From Thermoactinomycetaceae bacterium (GTDB lineage: Bacteria; Bacillota; Bacilli; Thermoactinomycetales; Thermoactinomycetaceae): a stretch of DNA of 64,000 nucleotides. Positions 8,844 to 16,411 of the stretch are shown one piece after another. Location of the stretch: NCBI GenBank assembly GCA_025449975.1, contig JANWIG010000055.1:48269-112268 (forward strand), written 5' to 3'. The notes beneath the pieces were generated by a model. The model saw only the letters and a program-made list of their open reading frames with translations, was not told where the DNA came from and did no database searches. Made by a program: the position numbers and the translations under genes. Numbering within the stretch: position 1 is the first letter of the stretch; each line of letters opens with the position of its first letter.

Positions 8844-9239
8844 GTGAGAAAAATGGCTATGCTCGTGTCTCATCCTCTTGCCTCCGAGCAAGAACGAGAG
8901 GCCAAAGAAGCATGGAAAGTAGAACAATTCCTCCCTCTACCCGAAGATCTGCAACAAATTTGGTCGCAAGTTCCTCCTGAGGAAGACTTTCCCGTCAAAC
9001 GCTTTCAGCTGATCACGGATTGGCTCGAGCAACAGACAGCACCGCAAGACCTTGTCTGGATTCAAGGAGAGCCAGGCGCAGTCTTTCTTCTCGTCACGTG
9101 GTGTTTTCAAAATAACCGAATTCCTATCTACGCCACCACCAAACGGGAATACAGCCAGCAACTTCTCCCCGATGGTTCGATCAAGAACCAGCATATCTTC
9201 CGTCATGTCAACTTTCGCGTCTACCCCTGTGGGGAATAA
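8844..9239 (+). CDS. Csx20-like CRISPR accessory protein, predicted ring nuclease
   Basis: The 131-residue protein has the pattern of the Csx20 group found beside type III systems: MLVSHPLASEQ near the N-terminus, FLPLPEDLQQIWSQVPPE around residues 26-43, and a C-terminal IPIYATTKREYSQQLLPDGS followed by HVNFRVY. Csx20 has been proposed to be a CARF-like ring nuclease that degrades cyclic oligoadenylate and switches off the effectors; assignment here is from motif memory, without a search. GTG at 8844 is preferred because GGAGG at 8831-8835 is correctly spaced; the frame extends back to 8799 and overlaps cmr6. It sits between the Cmr genes and the two CARF RNases. Confidence 0.65.
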   Translation: MRKMAMLVSHPLASEQEREAKEAWKVEQFLPLPEDLQQIWSQVPPEEDFPVKRFQLITDWLEQQTAPQDLVWIQGEPGAVFLLVTWCFQNNRIPIYATTKREYSQQLLPDGSIKNQHIFRHVNFRVYPCGE

Positions 9240-9275
9240 CCACAGGGGGATCCAACGATAAAAAGGAGATGTAGG

Positions 9276-10619
9276 ATGGGAGTAAAGTTATTAACTTTTT
9301 TGGGTAAGAACAAGCTGAATCCATGTGAGTATATGTATAAAGGGCAAAAACTAACAAAGACAGAATTTGTCCAAGAGGCTTTGGTAGAAGCACTTCAAAA
9401 GATAGATGGGTTTGAGAACATTGAATTTATTATCTTTCTAACCGAAGAAGCGAGATTAAATTGGGAAATAAATGGATTGAAGGAGAAAGTCAGTAATCTT
9501 ATTAATCCTAATAAACCTCATGAGATAGATATAAAAATTCCCGAAAATAGAGAGGAAAATGAATTTAAAAAATATCTTTGGGATGTTTTCTCCCAAATAA
9601 TAGGTCAGTTGGACGATGGGGATGAGATTATTTTTGATATTACAAACTCCTTTCGATATCAGCCGATGTTAGCTTTACTCGCGTTACATTTTGCAAAGGT
9701 CACTCGTAATATTAAAATACATGGAATTTACTATGCCAGTGATCAGACAAATCCCCCAGCGATTATTGATTTAACTTCTTTTATCGATATGCAAGAATGG
9801 ATTACGAATATCTATGCCTTTGAAAAGTCTGGACGAGCCCAACCACTGATGGAGTGGGTGCAACAAAAAGAAGATGAAATGAAGCAGCGCAATGACCAAG
9901 AGCAACTTGAACATATGAGATCAAGAAAAGAGTTCATTAAAGACTTACATGCACTCACCCTAGCGCTGGAAACGAACCGAGGACGGGAGTTGGGGAAATT
10001 AGCTAAACAGGCATTATCTAGCTTAAATAAGGTAAAAAATCAACATGATCTTTTCCACTCTGGTTCTTTTAAACCACTAGAAATCCTATTAAATAGAATC
10101 GAAGATAAAATCCTCCCGCTTGCTACCGGCAATCAAATCTCATCCGGTCTAGCAGCAGTTCGGTGGTGTGTCGACCATGGTTTGATCCAGCAAGCTTATA
10201 CCATGTTGGATGAAATTACTCTAATTGCAATCTGTAAAGTCGTTGGTTTTCAGGATGAAGAGATATTGTCATATCGTAATAAACAGAAAATAAGTGAAGC
10301 TGTTCGTAAGCTATCTAGTCAAAAGAAAGACAAACGGAAGCATCCGATCATTGATAAAAAACGATTAGGAGACATGAAAGAAAAAGTAGATAACTTGCTA
10401 TCAGATAAACAAACATTCGTAGACTCATTTAGTAACTTAAAAGATGATCGAAATGATCTAAACCATGCTGGTTTTTCATTAAGTCCACTTACTTCAGAGG
10501 AGTTTATTCAAAACATTAAGAGGGACTCGGATAAAAACAAACAGAACTCTCAAACAGGAAAATATGAAAAATTAATCGAATTGGTAGATCATTTTTGGCA
10601 AGAACATCCATCCAAATAG
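9276..10619 (+). CDS. CARF-HEPN CRISPR ribonuclease, Csx1/Csx2 type, copy A
   Basis: This 447-residue protein has an N-terminal CARF sensor and a C-terminal HEPN RNase. The start MGVKLLTFLG is typical of the Csx2-like (TM1812) group. The CARF motif normally written DxTHG/S appears as DITNSFRYQPM near residue 121, with Asn in place of His. The HEPN motif Rx4H is intact as RNDLNH near residues 392-397. It probably acts as a homodimer that degrades RNA when cyclic oligoadenylate binds. RBS GGAG precedes ATG. It is the first of two tandem paralogues; the central region, with FIDMQEWITNIYAFE, is strongly shared with copy B. Confidence 0.85.
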   Translation: MGVKLLTFLGKNKLNPCEYMYKGQKLTKTEFVQEALVEALQKIDGFENIEFIIFLTEEARLNWEINGLKEKVSNLINPNKPHEIDIKIPENREENEFKKYLWDVFSQIIGQLDDGDEIIFDITNSFRYQPMLALLALHFAKVTRNIKIHGIYYASDQTNPPAIIDLTSFIDMQEWITNIYAFEKSGRAQPLMEWVQQKEDEMKQRNDQEQLEHMRSRKEFIKDLHALTLALETNRGRELGKLAKQALSSLNKVKNQHDLFHSGSFKPLEILLNRIEDKILPLATGNQISSGLAAVRWCVDHGLIQQAYTMLDEITLIAICKVVGFQDEEILSYRNKQKISEAVRKLSSQKKDKRKHPIIDKKRLGDMKEKVDNLLSDKQTFVDSFSNLKDDRNDLNHAGFSLSPLTSEEFIQNIKRDSDKNKQNSQTGKYEKLIELVDHFWQEHPSK

Positions 10620-10661
10620 AAGAGACAAAATATAGATAGTATTTTGAAGGAGTGAACTACG

Positions 10662-12017
10662 ATCGCTATTAAATTTTTATCGTTTTTAGGTATCAGTAGA
10701 TATTCGGAGTGTACTTATGAATTACAAGGCAAATGTTCTACCTCGCGTTTTATACAGCGTTCATTATTAGAGATGCTTTGTGAAAATGAAACGATCGAAG
10801 CGAGGATTTTCCTTACAAAAGAAGCAGAAAAGAAGAATTGGATTGAAAAATGTGGGCATGGTTATCCAGGATTATCCGTTGAATTATCGGAATTGGCGAA
10901 GAAAAAGCCGCTTTCAGTTAAACCAGTAAGTATTCCCAGCCATCTTGATGAAGAGAGCATTTGGGAAGTTTTTTCAAAAGTAATCGAGCAATTGGAAGAA
11001 GGAGATCGGGTTATTTTCGATATCACCCATTCGTTTCGTTATCAGCCGATGCTGGCATTATTGATTCTCCATTTTGCTAAAGTAGCTTTCCAAATTGAAA
11101 TTCAAGGAATCTATTATGGGAATTTTGAGGCAAAAGTCAATGGAGAGATTCCGACTGCTCCAGTAACGGATCTGACTTCCTTTATCGATCTACAAGATTG
11201 GGTAACCAATATTTATGCATTTGAAGCAAGTGGACGAGCAGAACCGCTCAAACGTTGGGTTTCGCAGAAAAAACGCGAACAAGCCATTGGAGGAGCTTCA
11301 CCACAAACGTTAAAAAGTATGGGGACGATCGAAAAATTTGCTGATAAACTGGCTCATTTATCGCTGGAGTTAGAGACAAATAGAGGTCCCACTTTAAAAC
11401 AGGCAGCGAAAAGTGTTTTGAATAGTATCAAATATATTCAAGCTGATCAATTACCAGGTCAATTTCAACCAATGGCGCTGTTACTAAATCGGATCGAGGA
11501 GCAAGTACGTCAAATTGCTGAGCCAGATATGATCGAATCGGGTATCAATGCTGTAATCTGGTGTGTCGAACATGGATTAATTGAACAAGCCTATACCATG
11601 CTCGATGAAATATTGATCACAGCTACTTGTTTGATAAAAGGTTATTCAATAGAAAAGGCAAAGGATAATGATAATGTGCGCAGCTGGATTACATCTGGTT
11701 TTAATGGAGCAATTAAAAAAATGGCAAAGGGTGAGCCACAGTTTGCAAACGATCGAGCCGAAAAGCTAGCAGATGAGCTATTACAAAACTATCCTAAACT
11801 AATCAGGCTCTATGGTGAGCTAAAAGATGATCGCAATGACCTTAACCATGCCGGATGGAGAAAGCAACCTCAGAAAGCAGAAGATTTTATCGCCAAAATT
11901 GAAAAATCCAAAAGAAGGAAAAATAAAGATAAGCATACTGAAAAATATCTCGAACTAATCGAACTAATTCGTAAGTACTGGCGTGAAAACAAACCAGACC
12001 ACATCAGGGAAAAATAA
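10662..12017 (+). CDS. CARF-HEPN CRISPR ribonuclease, Csx1/Csx2 type, copy B, with abnormal start codon
   Basis: This paralogue keeps the CARF motif as DITHSFRYQPM (near residue 120) and the HEPN motif RNDLNH (near residue 390), and is 451 residues if counted from 10662. The frame open from 10656 contains no ATG, GTG, TTG or CTG until ATG at 10773, which would delete the first CARF strand. At 10662 there is ATC, nine bases after AAGGAG, and translation from there gives (M)AIKFLSFLG, aligning exactly with the start of copy A. The simplest reading is ATG changed to ATC. Expression may be weak (ATC or the downstream ATT at 10668 as start), truncated from 10773, or absent; a sequencing error is also possible. 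Confidence 0.8.
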   Translation: MAIKFLSFLGISRYSECTYELQGKCSTSRFIQRSLLEMLCENETIEARIFLTKEAEKKNWIEKCGHGYPGLSVELSELAKKKPLSVKPVSIPSHLDEESIWEVFSKVIEQLEEGDRVIFDITHSFRYQPMLALLILHFAKVAFQIEIQGIYYGNFEAKVNGEIPTAPVTDLTSFIDLQDWVTNIYAFEASGRAEPLKRWVSQKKREQAIGGASPQTLKSMGTIEKFADKLAHLSLELETNRGPTLKQAAKSVLNSIKYIQADQLPGQFQPMALLLNRIEEQVRQIAEPDMIESGINAVIWCVEHGLIEQAYTMLDEILITATCLIKGYSIEKAKDNDNVRSWITSGFNGAIKKMAKGEPQFANDRAEKLADELLQNYPKLIRLYGELKDDRNDLNHAGWRKQPQKAEDFIAKIEKSKRRKNKDKHTEKYLELIELIRKYWRENKPDHIREK

Positions 12018-12021
12018 ACAA

Positions 12022-12064
12022 ACCATCCCATTTCCGATCACTAGGAAATGGGATGGTGTTTTTT
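12022..12064 (+). terminator. Terminator of the CRISPR operon
   Basis: A 14-base perfect stem (12022-12035 with 12044-12057) and a T run close the cmr-csx operon. It overlaps the stop of the convergent HAAS gene and may serve both strands. Confidence 0.9.
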
Positions 12065-12632
12065 AAGCATGGATATTCTCTTTCTTAACCAACCTTCGAT
12101 ATTTGCTAGCTAGGTAAGCAAAGTACTGACGAAGTCCGCGCCAGCACCATTTTGCACCAATCCATAAAATCGCAGCGACGATCAGGGAGATGAGTAAGCC
12201 TGGCCAGCCGGTGATTGTGTGTGTGCCTAGCTGTACACCAAAGATGAAATCGCCGATTGAATATTCAAAGGCAGATAAGATCCCGCTGATCACCACAGCA
12301 ACGGCTCCAAGCGCAAAGGCGAAGCTGACACCAGCGAGAAAGACGATCACGACAGGACTTAAAAAGCCGAGTGAGGCGAAAAAGAAAAAGAGTTTAAAGA
12401 AGTGGGCTGGGTTATTTGATTTTTGTTGTAGATAATACTCTCCTAAATATCCCTTTGCCAACGATTTGGGGCTACCCAACCTTTTCAGGATCTCCTCTTC
12501 GGATTGCCCATGTTGAATCCCGGTTTGGATGTGACTTTCGATCTCTTTGAGAATATCATCTCGTTCTTCGCGGGAAAGCTCTTGCAAATATCTATCCAAC
12601 TCTTTAAGAAAGGCTTTCGCCTTTGCTCCCAT
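12063..12632 (-). CDS. HAAS domain (DUF1700-like) membrane protein
   Basis: The 189-residue protein has an N-terminal cytoplasmic HAAS domain (about residues 1-70; FLKELDRYLQELSREERDD, EEEILKRLGSPKSLAKGYL) followed by about three membrane segments between residues 78 and 175. HAAS proteins are normally encoded next to PadR regulators, as here, and are thought to relay envelope signals; substrate and partner are unknown. Its start overlaps the end of the padR gene by 29 bases, so the pair is translationally coupled. It is convergent with the CRISPR operon, so a role in CRISPR defence is not implied. Confidence 0.8.
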   Translation of the reverse strand: MGAKAKAFLKELDRYLQELSREERDDILKEIESHIQTGIQHGQSEEEILKRLGSPKSLAKGYLGEYYLQQKSNNPAHFFKLFFFFASLGFLSPVVIVFLAGVSFAFALGAVAVVISGILSAFEYSIGDFIFGVQLGTHTITGWPGLLISLIVAAILWIGAKWCWRGLRQYFAYLASKYRRLVKKENIHA

Positions 12633-12984
12633 TCTCTGGATCTCCCTTCCATTCCGTTATTTCTGAAACCCCTGAAACCAACCTATTCCATTCCTGAGAC
12701 ATCTTTCCGAGTAATTCAGTTCCTTTTTCCGTCAGATGGTAATATTTTCGTGGTGGTCCAGAGGTAGACTCTTTCCAAGTAGAGGCGATGTATTTTTCTC
12801 TTAGTAACCGCCGCAAAAGGGGATATAAAGTACCCTCGGTCACAGCAAGAGGTTCCCATCGTTGTAAAATGGAGGCGATCTCATACCCGTAACGCGGCTG
12901 TTTCGAAAGTAAAGACAAAATACAATATTCCAGAATCCCTCGGCGTACTTGTGTCATCCATTCGGTAAGATCCAATGGCCTCAC
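12604..12984 (-). CDS. PadR family transcriptional regulator
   Basis: This 126-residue winged-helix protein shows the PadR pattern GILEYCILSLLSKQPRYGYE (residues 15-34), EGTLYPLLRRLLREKYI and GPPRKYYHLTEKG. It probably represses itself and the coupled HAAS gene. The upstream region 13010-13040 contains, read on the minus strand, two copies of TACCTTGT around a TACAAT -10-like box, a plausible autoregulatory site. Confidence 0.88.
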   Translation of the reverse strand: MRPLDLTEWMTQVRRGILEYCILSLLSKQPRYGYEIASILQRWEPLAVTEGTLYPLLRRLLREKYIASTWKESTSGPPRKYYHLTEKGTELLGKMSQEWNRLVSGVSEITEWKGDPENGSKGESLS

Positions 12985-13009
12985 CTCTTTCTATGGTTAA
13001 TGTTATCAC

Positions 13010-13040
13010 AAGGTATATTGTACTACAAGGTACTAGGCGA
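13010..13040 (-). promoter_or_regulatory. Candidate padR promoter/operator
   Basis: Read on the minus strand, TACCTTGT occurs twice, flanking GTACAATA, which resembles a -10 box. PadR proteins typically bind AT-rich repeats over their own promoter; the site is an inference. Confidence 0.35.
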
Positions 13041-13139
13041 AGAATATAAAGGAGAAATGGAAAAGAACGTTCATGTAAAAGCGGATGAACAACAATAGGA
13101 ACAATTAGTTAGCTGACAATGAAGGGAACGTACGATTGT

Positions 13140-13193
13140 AAGTCTGTGAACCTTCCGGGGTTTTTGCAGATCGAGAGGTTCCCAGACTTTTTT
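13140..13193 (+). terminator. Terminator-like hairpin without an obvious upstream gene
   Basis: AAGTCTG-GAACCT at 13140-13153 pairs with AGGTTC-CAGACTT at 13176-13189, with a 22-base loop and a T run to 13193. It points away from padR and terminates nothing that I can identify. Confidence 0.6.
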
Positions 13194-13230
13194 CTGAAAA
13201 GGCTTGTGATATCTTAGGTTTAAGTTAGGG

Positions 13231-13326
13231 TTTGAGTTGTATCCATAGTGGAATTGAAAGGTTCTATGAAATCCTAGCGCTTAAAGGAAACTTTCTTGTT
13301 TGGAATCCGTGATGAGATTGAAATGT
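13231..13326 (+). CRISPR. Possible degenerate CRISPR repeat pair
   Basis: Two 32-base units at 13231-13262 and 13295-13326 match at 21 of 32 positions and are exactly 64 bases apart, a normal repeat-plus-spacer period. Both contain ATCC, a T-x-x-T-G core and end in ATTGAAA; the first ends ATTGAAAG, identical to the crRNA 5' handle of the Pyrococcus Cmr system. A partial third unit (TTGCATCCA) begins near 13371. A similar unit (24 of 32 matches to the first) lies at 13759-13790, but inside a small open frame. This is a relic at best and not a working array. Confidence 0.35.
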
Positions 13327-13411
13327 GAATCCTCCAATGTTTGAGATCTGCCCCGCCACTCGAAATTGAATTGCATCCAACATTGGATTTTTATCCAAGA
13401 AATAACAATAA

Positions 13412-13445
13412 AAAAAGAGCATCTATCAAGTGGATGCTCTTTTTA
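13412..13445. terminator. Bidirectional terminator
   Basis: GAGCATC/GATGCTC hairpin flanked by A residues on the left and T residues on the right. On the minus strand it closes the small gene ending at 13480. Confidence 0.75.
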
Positions 13446-13479
13446 TGCTGAATCAATGGATCACCAAAGCGATCAATTA

Positions 13480-13746
13480 TCACTTTTTCTTTAGACTCTT
13501 TTTGTAGATCTCCTTAATCTCTTTCATCATTTTCTGGTGTTCTTTTCGTTTTTGTCCGTTTTTTCTTGCTAATTCTTCGAGCCATTTTCTTTCTTTTTCG
13601 ATTTCTTTGAGTCTCTTTTTAAAGCCTTTAAAAAACAATGGAGCCACCTCCTCTTGTTTTGATATGATTTTTGTTGCTTTTTCCTCTGGACAGAAGAGGT
13701 GATAGGAATATTGATAAGATCGGCGAATAAGACCTGTTACCTTCAT
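13480..13746 (-). CDS. Small basic coiled-coil hypothetical protein
   Basis: An 88-residue protein starts at ATG 13746, which overlaps the stop of an upstream 31-codon frame (TAATG), so translation is probably coupled. The frame could extend to 13770, without a ribosome binding site there. The C-terminal half is a highly charged predicted helix, very rich in Lys and Glu, ending in SLKKK. I recognise no family. A terminator lies 35 bases downstream. It may also be the second half of a single frameshifted gene. Confidence 0.4.
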   Translation of the reverse strand: MKVTGLIRRSYQYSYHLFCPEEKATKIISKQEEVAPLFFKGFKKRLKEIEKERKWLEELARKNGQKRKEHQKMMKEIKEIYKKSLKKK

Positions 13747-13841
13747 TATAAACGAGGCTTCGGTTTGCATCCATAGTGGGAGCGAAAGGGTGTGACTCGT
13801 TGAAATCTCACCTCGTAGCGAGATAAAACCTTGTCATTCAT
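13746..13841 (-). CDS. Small 31-codon open reading frame, coupled to the downstream gene
   Basis: ATG at 13841 follows a strong GAGGAG and opens a 31-codon frame (MNDKVLSRYEVRFQRV and on) whose stop overlaps the next ATG. The frame contains the sequence that resembles the CRISPR repeat. No family is recognised; it could be a leader peptide or the front part of a frameshifted gene. Confidence 0.35.
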   Translation of the reverse strand: MNDKVLSRYEVRFQRVTPFRSHYGCKPKPRL

Positions 13842-13880
13842 ATACTCCTCTTTTTTCCATTTAAATCGCACTTTCTTCCA

Positions 13881-13906
13881 ACCTATCTCTAAAGATAGGT
13901 TTTTTT
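13881..13906 (+). terminator. Terminator upstream of the cobalamin operon
   Basis: ACCTATCT/AGATAGGT stem with a four-base loop and seven T residues. No plus-strand gene ends just before it, so it may end a short RNA or block read-through from the left into cobD. Confidence 0.75.
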
Positions 13907-13973
13907 ATTTCTCTTCTTTTGATAAGATTTTTCATTTAAAATGGACATGCAAGGGTGGAAGGAGGACTGTTAG

Positions 13974-15098
13974 ATGGCGAGGTTGGAGCGCTTTGGACAT
14001 GGTGGCGATTTGGATACAGCCGTGGAGCTGTATGGTTATGCCAAGGAAAAGCTTCTCGATTTTAGTGCCAATATTTATCCGTATGGACCGCCTAAGGCGA
14101 TTGTGGAGCGGTTGCGGGAGTTGTTGGCGGAGCCAGGGCTTCGGCAGTTGACGCATTATCCCGATCCAGATGTACGAGAGTTGCGCCGCATGATTGCGAA
14201 TCATCATCAGGTGGAAGAAGACCAGGTGCTGGTTGGCAATGGTGGAGCGGAGCTGATCGATCTGGTAGTAGGCGTGCTGTCTCCTGGGCAGGTGGGTGTG
14301 TTGGAGCCGGCTTTTGTCGAGTATGGGGAGAGTGCGCGGAAGCGTGATATTCCGGTTCAAGCAGTGGTCAGCCGTTGGGAAGATGGTTTTGTGCCGGATT
14401 GGGCGGAAGTGGAGCGTTTGTTGGAGCGTTGTGATTTGGTGTTTGTCGGTGTGCCAAATAATCCGACAGGGCATTTGGTGCCGCAGGAGATGCTGAAGCT
14501 TTGGGCTGAGCGGGCAGTGGAGGAGAAGACATGGCTCGTGTTGGATGAAGCGTTTATCGATTTTGTTGCGAACGGAGAGGAACGGTCGCTGATCGGTTTG
14601 TTGGATCGGTATCCGACGACGATTGTGCTTCGTTCATTGACGAAGTTTTATGCCTTGCCGGGGTTAAGGCTTGGCTATATGGTGGCTCAGCCAGAGGTGA
14701 TCCAGCAAATCAAACGGCAGCAGGTGCCGTGGAGTGTAAATGCGTTGGCACAAGCGGCGGGATGTGTGGCTTTGTCGGCGGAGGTGTATGAACCATATGT
14801 GGAGGAGGTTCATAGGTGGCTAAGGGAGACGAAGCAGGAGCTATTGACTCAGCTGGCATCGTTTCCTGCGTTGGAGGTGTTTCCTGGTCAGGCCAACTAT
14901 CTATTGGTTCGAAGTTGTCAGGACGGTGTCACTTCGCGTTTTCTTCAGGAGGAATTGGGACGGAGAGGGGTATTGATACGCGATTGTGGGATGTATACGG
15001 GTTTGGATGAGCGGTATTTCCGGATTGCAGTAAAGAAACGAGAGGAAAATGCAGTATTGATCGAGTCGGTCAAAGAAGTTCTAGTAAATGAGGGATGA
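13974..15098 (+). CDS. cobD: Threonine-phosphate decarboxylase CobD (PLP fold type I)
   Basis: CobD decarboxylates L-threonine O-3-phosphate to (R)-1-amino-2-propanol phosphate, the linker that CbiB attaches to cobyric acid. The 374-residue protein has the class II aminotransferase fold: N-terminal FGHGGDLD typical of CobD, VPNNPTGH near residues 161-168, DEAFIDF near 191-197 and the PLP-lysine motif SLTKFYALPGLRLGY near 221-235. Context (cobU, cobS, cobC and cbiB follow) separates it from HisC. The ATG follows GGAGGA at a nine-base distance. It is the first gene of the operon. Confidence 0.9.
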   Translation: MARLERFGHGGDLDTAVELYGYAKEKLLDFSANIYPYGPPKAIVERLRELLAEPGLRQLTHYPDPDVRELRRMIANHHQVEEDQVLVGNGGAELIDLVVGVLSPGQVGVLEPAFVEYGESARKRDIPVQAVVSRWEDGFVPDWAEVERLLERCDLVFVGVPNNPTGHLVPQEMLKLWAERAVEEKTWLVLDEAFIDFVANGEERSLIGLLDRYPTTIVLRSLTKFYALPGLRLGYMVAQPEVIQQIKRQQVPWSVNALAQAAGCVALSAEVYEPYVEEVHRWLRETKQELLTQLASFPALEVFPGQANYLLVRSCQDGVTSRFLQEELGRRGVLIRDCGMYTGLDERYFRIAVKKREENAVLIESVKEVLVNEG

Positions 15099-15101
15099 AC
15101 G

Positions 15102-15647
15102 ATGACAATTTACTTGGTAACAGGTGGTGTGAAATCTGGAAAAAGTCGCTTTGCGGAGGGATTAAGTGAATCTTTGCAGTCTGAAGTGATTTATATAGCG
15201 ACGAGTCGTCCAAAGGATGAGGAAATGGCGCAGCGAGTGATCCAGCATCGGGAAGAACGGCCTGCGCATTGGGGATTGATCGAGGAGCCGCTGCGATTGG
15301 CAGAAGCGATTTACAATGCGCCTTCGACAGCGTTGTTATTGATCGAAGATGTGGCAACATGGGTGGCCAATTTGCTTTTTGCCGAGGGGCTGGATGAGGA
15401 TTATTCGCCAGAAGGGCGGATCGAGTTTCTCGATAAAATGAAACAAGAAGTGGATTATTTATTGCAAGTGTTGCAAGGGAGACCGGCGGTGTTGGTGACT
15501 GGTGAAGTGGGATTGGGTGGTGTAGCGATTCATCCGGTGACACGGCTTTATCAGGATGCCTTGGGTGAGGTAAACCAGCGACTGGCGGAGGTTTCGAGAG
15601 AGGTCTGGCTAGTCGTATCCGGCGTTCCGACGAGGATCAAGGGATGA
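15102..15647 (+). CDS. cobU: Adenosylcobinamide kinase/guanylyltransferase
   Basis: CobU phosphorylates adenosylcobinamide and then adds GMP, giving adenosylcobinamide-GDP. The 181 residues start with the P-loop VTGGVKSGKSRFAEG (residues 6-20); EDVATWVANLL near 87-97 and VLVTGEVGLGGVAIHPVTRL near 130-149 are further family marks. The first of these has Glu-Asp where DC is common, a minor divergence. It begins three bases after cobD, and its stop overlaps the cobS start. Confidence 0.93.
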   Translation: MTIYLVTGGVKSGKSRFAEGLSESLQSEVIYIATSRPKDEEMAQRVIQHREERPAHWGLIEEPLRLAEAIYNAPSTALLLIEDVATWVANLLFAEGLDEDYSPEGRIEFLDKMKQEVDYLLQVLQGRPAVLVTGEVGLGGVAIHPVTRLYQDALGEVNQRLAEVSREVWLVVSGVPTRIKG

Positions 15648-16411
15648 AATCTTTTTTTCAAGCAGTGGCGTTTTTTACTCGCTTCCCAGTTCCTGCGCGT
15701 TTCCAACAGGGGGATTTTTCTAAAAGTATCAAGTGGTTTCCAGTAGTTGGCTGTTTTTTGGGTTTGGTTTTGGCTTTCTTTGATTGGATCTTCTCTTTTT
15801 TCTTTCCCGATCTGGTGCGAGCGGTACTGGTTGTGATTGTTTGGGTTTATCTAACGGGAGCGCTTCATTTAGATGGGCTCATGGATACGGCGGATGGGCT
15901 TGGTTCCTATCGAAGTCGAGAACGCGTATTGGAGATTATGCGCGATAGTCGCGTCGGAGCGATGGGGGTGGTGACGGCGATCTTGGCTTTGCTGTTAAAA
16001 GCAAGCAGTTTGGCAGCGATTCCAGTCGGCGGGACCAGTATGTTTGCGTTGATCGGCGCGGCAGTGATGGGGCGTTTTTTAGCCGTTACAGCGATCAGGA
16101 TGTTTCCTTATGTTCGCGCGGAGGGAATCGGTGTAGGAATGAAAAAGGATTTGAAAACTGTCCATCTTTGGGTGGCGCTTTTGTTTACACTGATTGTTTT
16201 GTGGTTGCTGTTTCAATGGCAGGGTCTTTTCCTGTTCCTTGTCGTAAGTGGCTTCATCTTGCTTTTTGCTTGGCGGGTCACGCGGCGTTTGGGTGGTTTG
16301 ACGGGAGATGGGTATGGAGCAGTGATTGAGCTAGGTGAAGTGGCAGTATTGTTGGTGTTGTTAGCAGGGGAGGTAAAAGTGGATGCGACTCATCTGGTTG
16401 CGGCATGGTGA
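15644..16411 (+). CDS. cobS: Adenosylcobinamide-GDP ribazoletransferase (cobalamin synthase)
   Basis: CobS is the integral membrane enzyme that joins adenosylcobinamide-GDP to alpha-ribazole (or its phosphate), completing the nucleotide loop. The 255-residue protein has several membrane segments and the metal-binding signature ALHLDGLMDTADGLGSYRSR (about residues 71-90) with MRDSRVGAMG after it. The ATG overlaps the cobU stop, and the gene overlaps cobC by 29 bases. Confidence 0.94.
   Translation: MKSFFQAVAFFTRFPVPARFQQGDFSKSIKWFPVVGCFLGLVLAFFDWIFSFFFPDLVRAVLVVIVWVYLTGALHLDGLMDTADGLGSYRSRERVLEIMRDSRVGAMGVVTAILALLLKASSLAAIPVGGTSMFALIGAAVMGRFLAVTAIRMFPYVRAEGIGVGMKKDLKTVHLWVALLFTLIVLWLLFQWQGLFLFLVVSGFILLFAWRVTRRLGGLTGDGYGAVIELGEVAVLLVLLAGEVKVDATHLVAAW

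Larger units (their letters stand above)
13041..13479. other. Non-coding region between padR and a small minus-strand operon
   Basis: No convincing gene is seen here. The region holds a 13-codon open frame at about 13058, a terminator-like hairpin at 13140-13193, two degenerate CRISPR-like repeat units 64 bases apart, an inverted repeat CCAATGTT/AACATTGG around 13333-13386, and a bidirectional terminator at 13412-13445. Confidence 0.6.

Noticed and set aside
12063..12984. PadR/HAAS pair as part of the CRISPR system
   Set aside because: It is convergent with the CRISPR operon, has its own promoter and is a common unrelated gene pair.
13831..14151. Plus-strand frame overlapping the start of cobD
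   Set aside because: It runs through a terminator and into cobD in another frame; a shadow of cobD.
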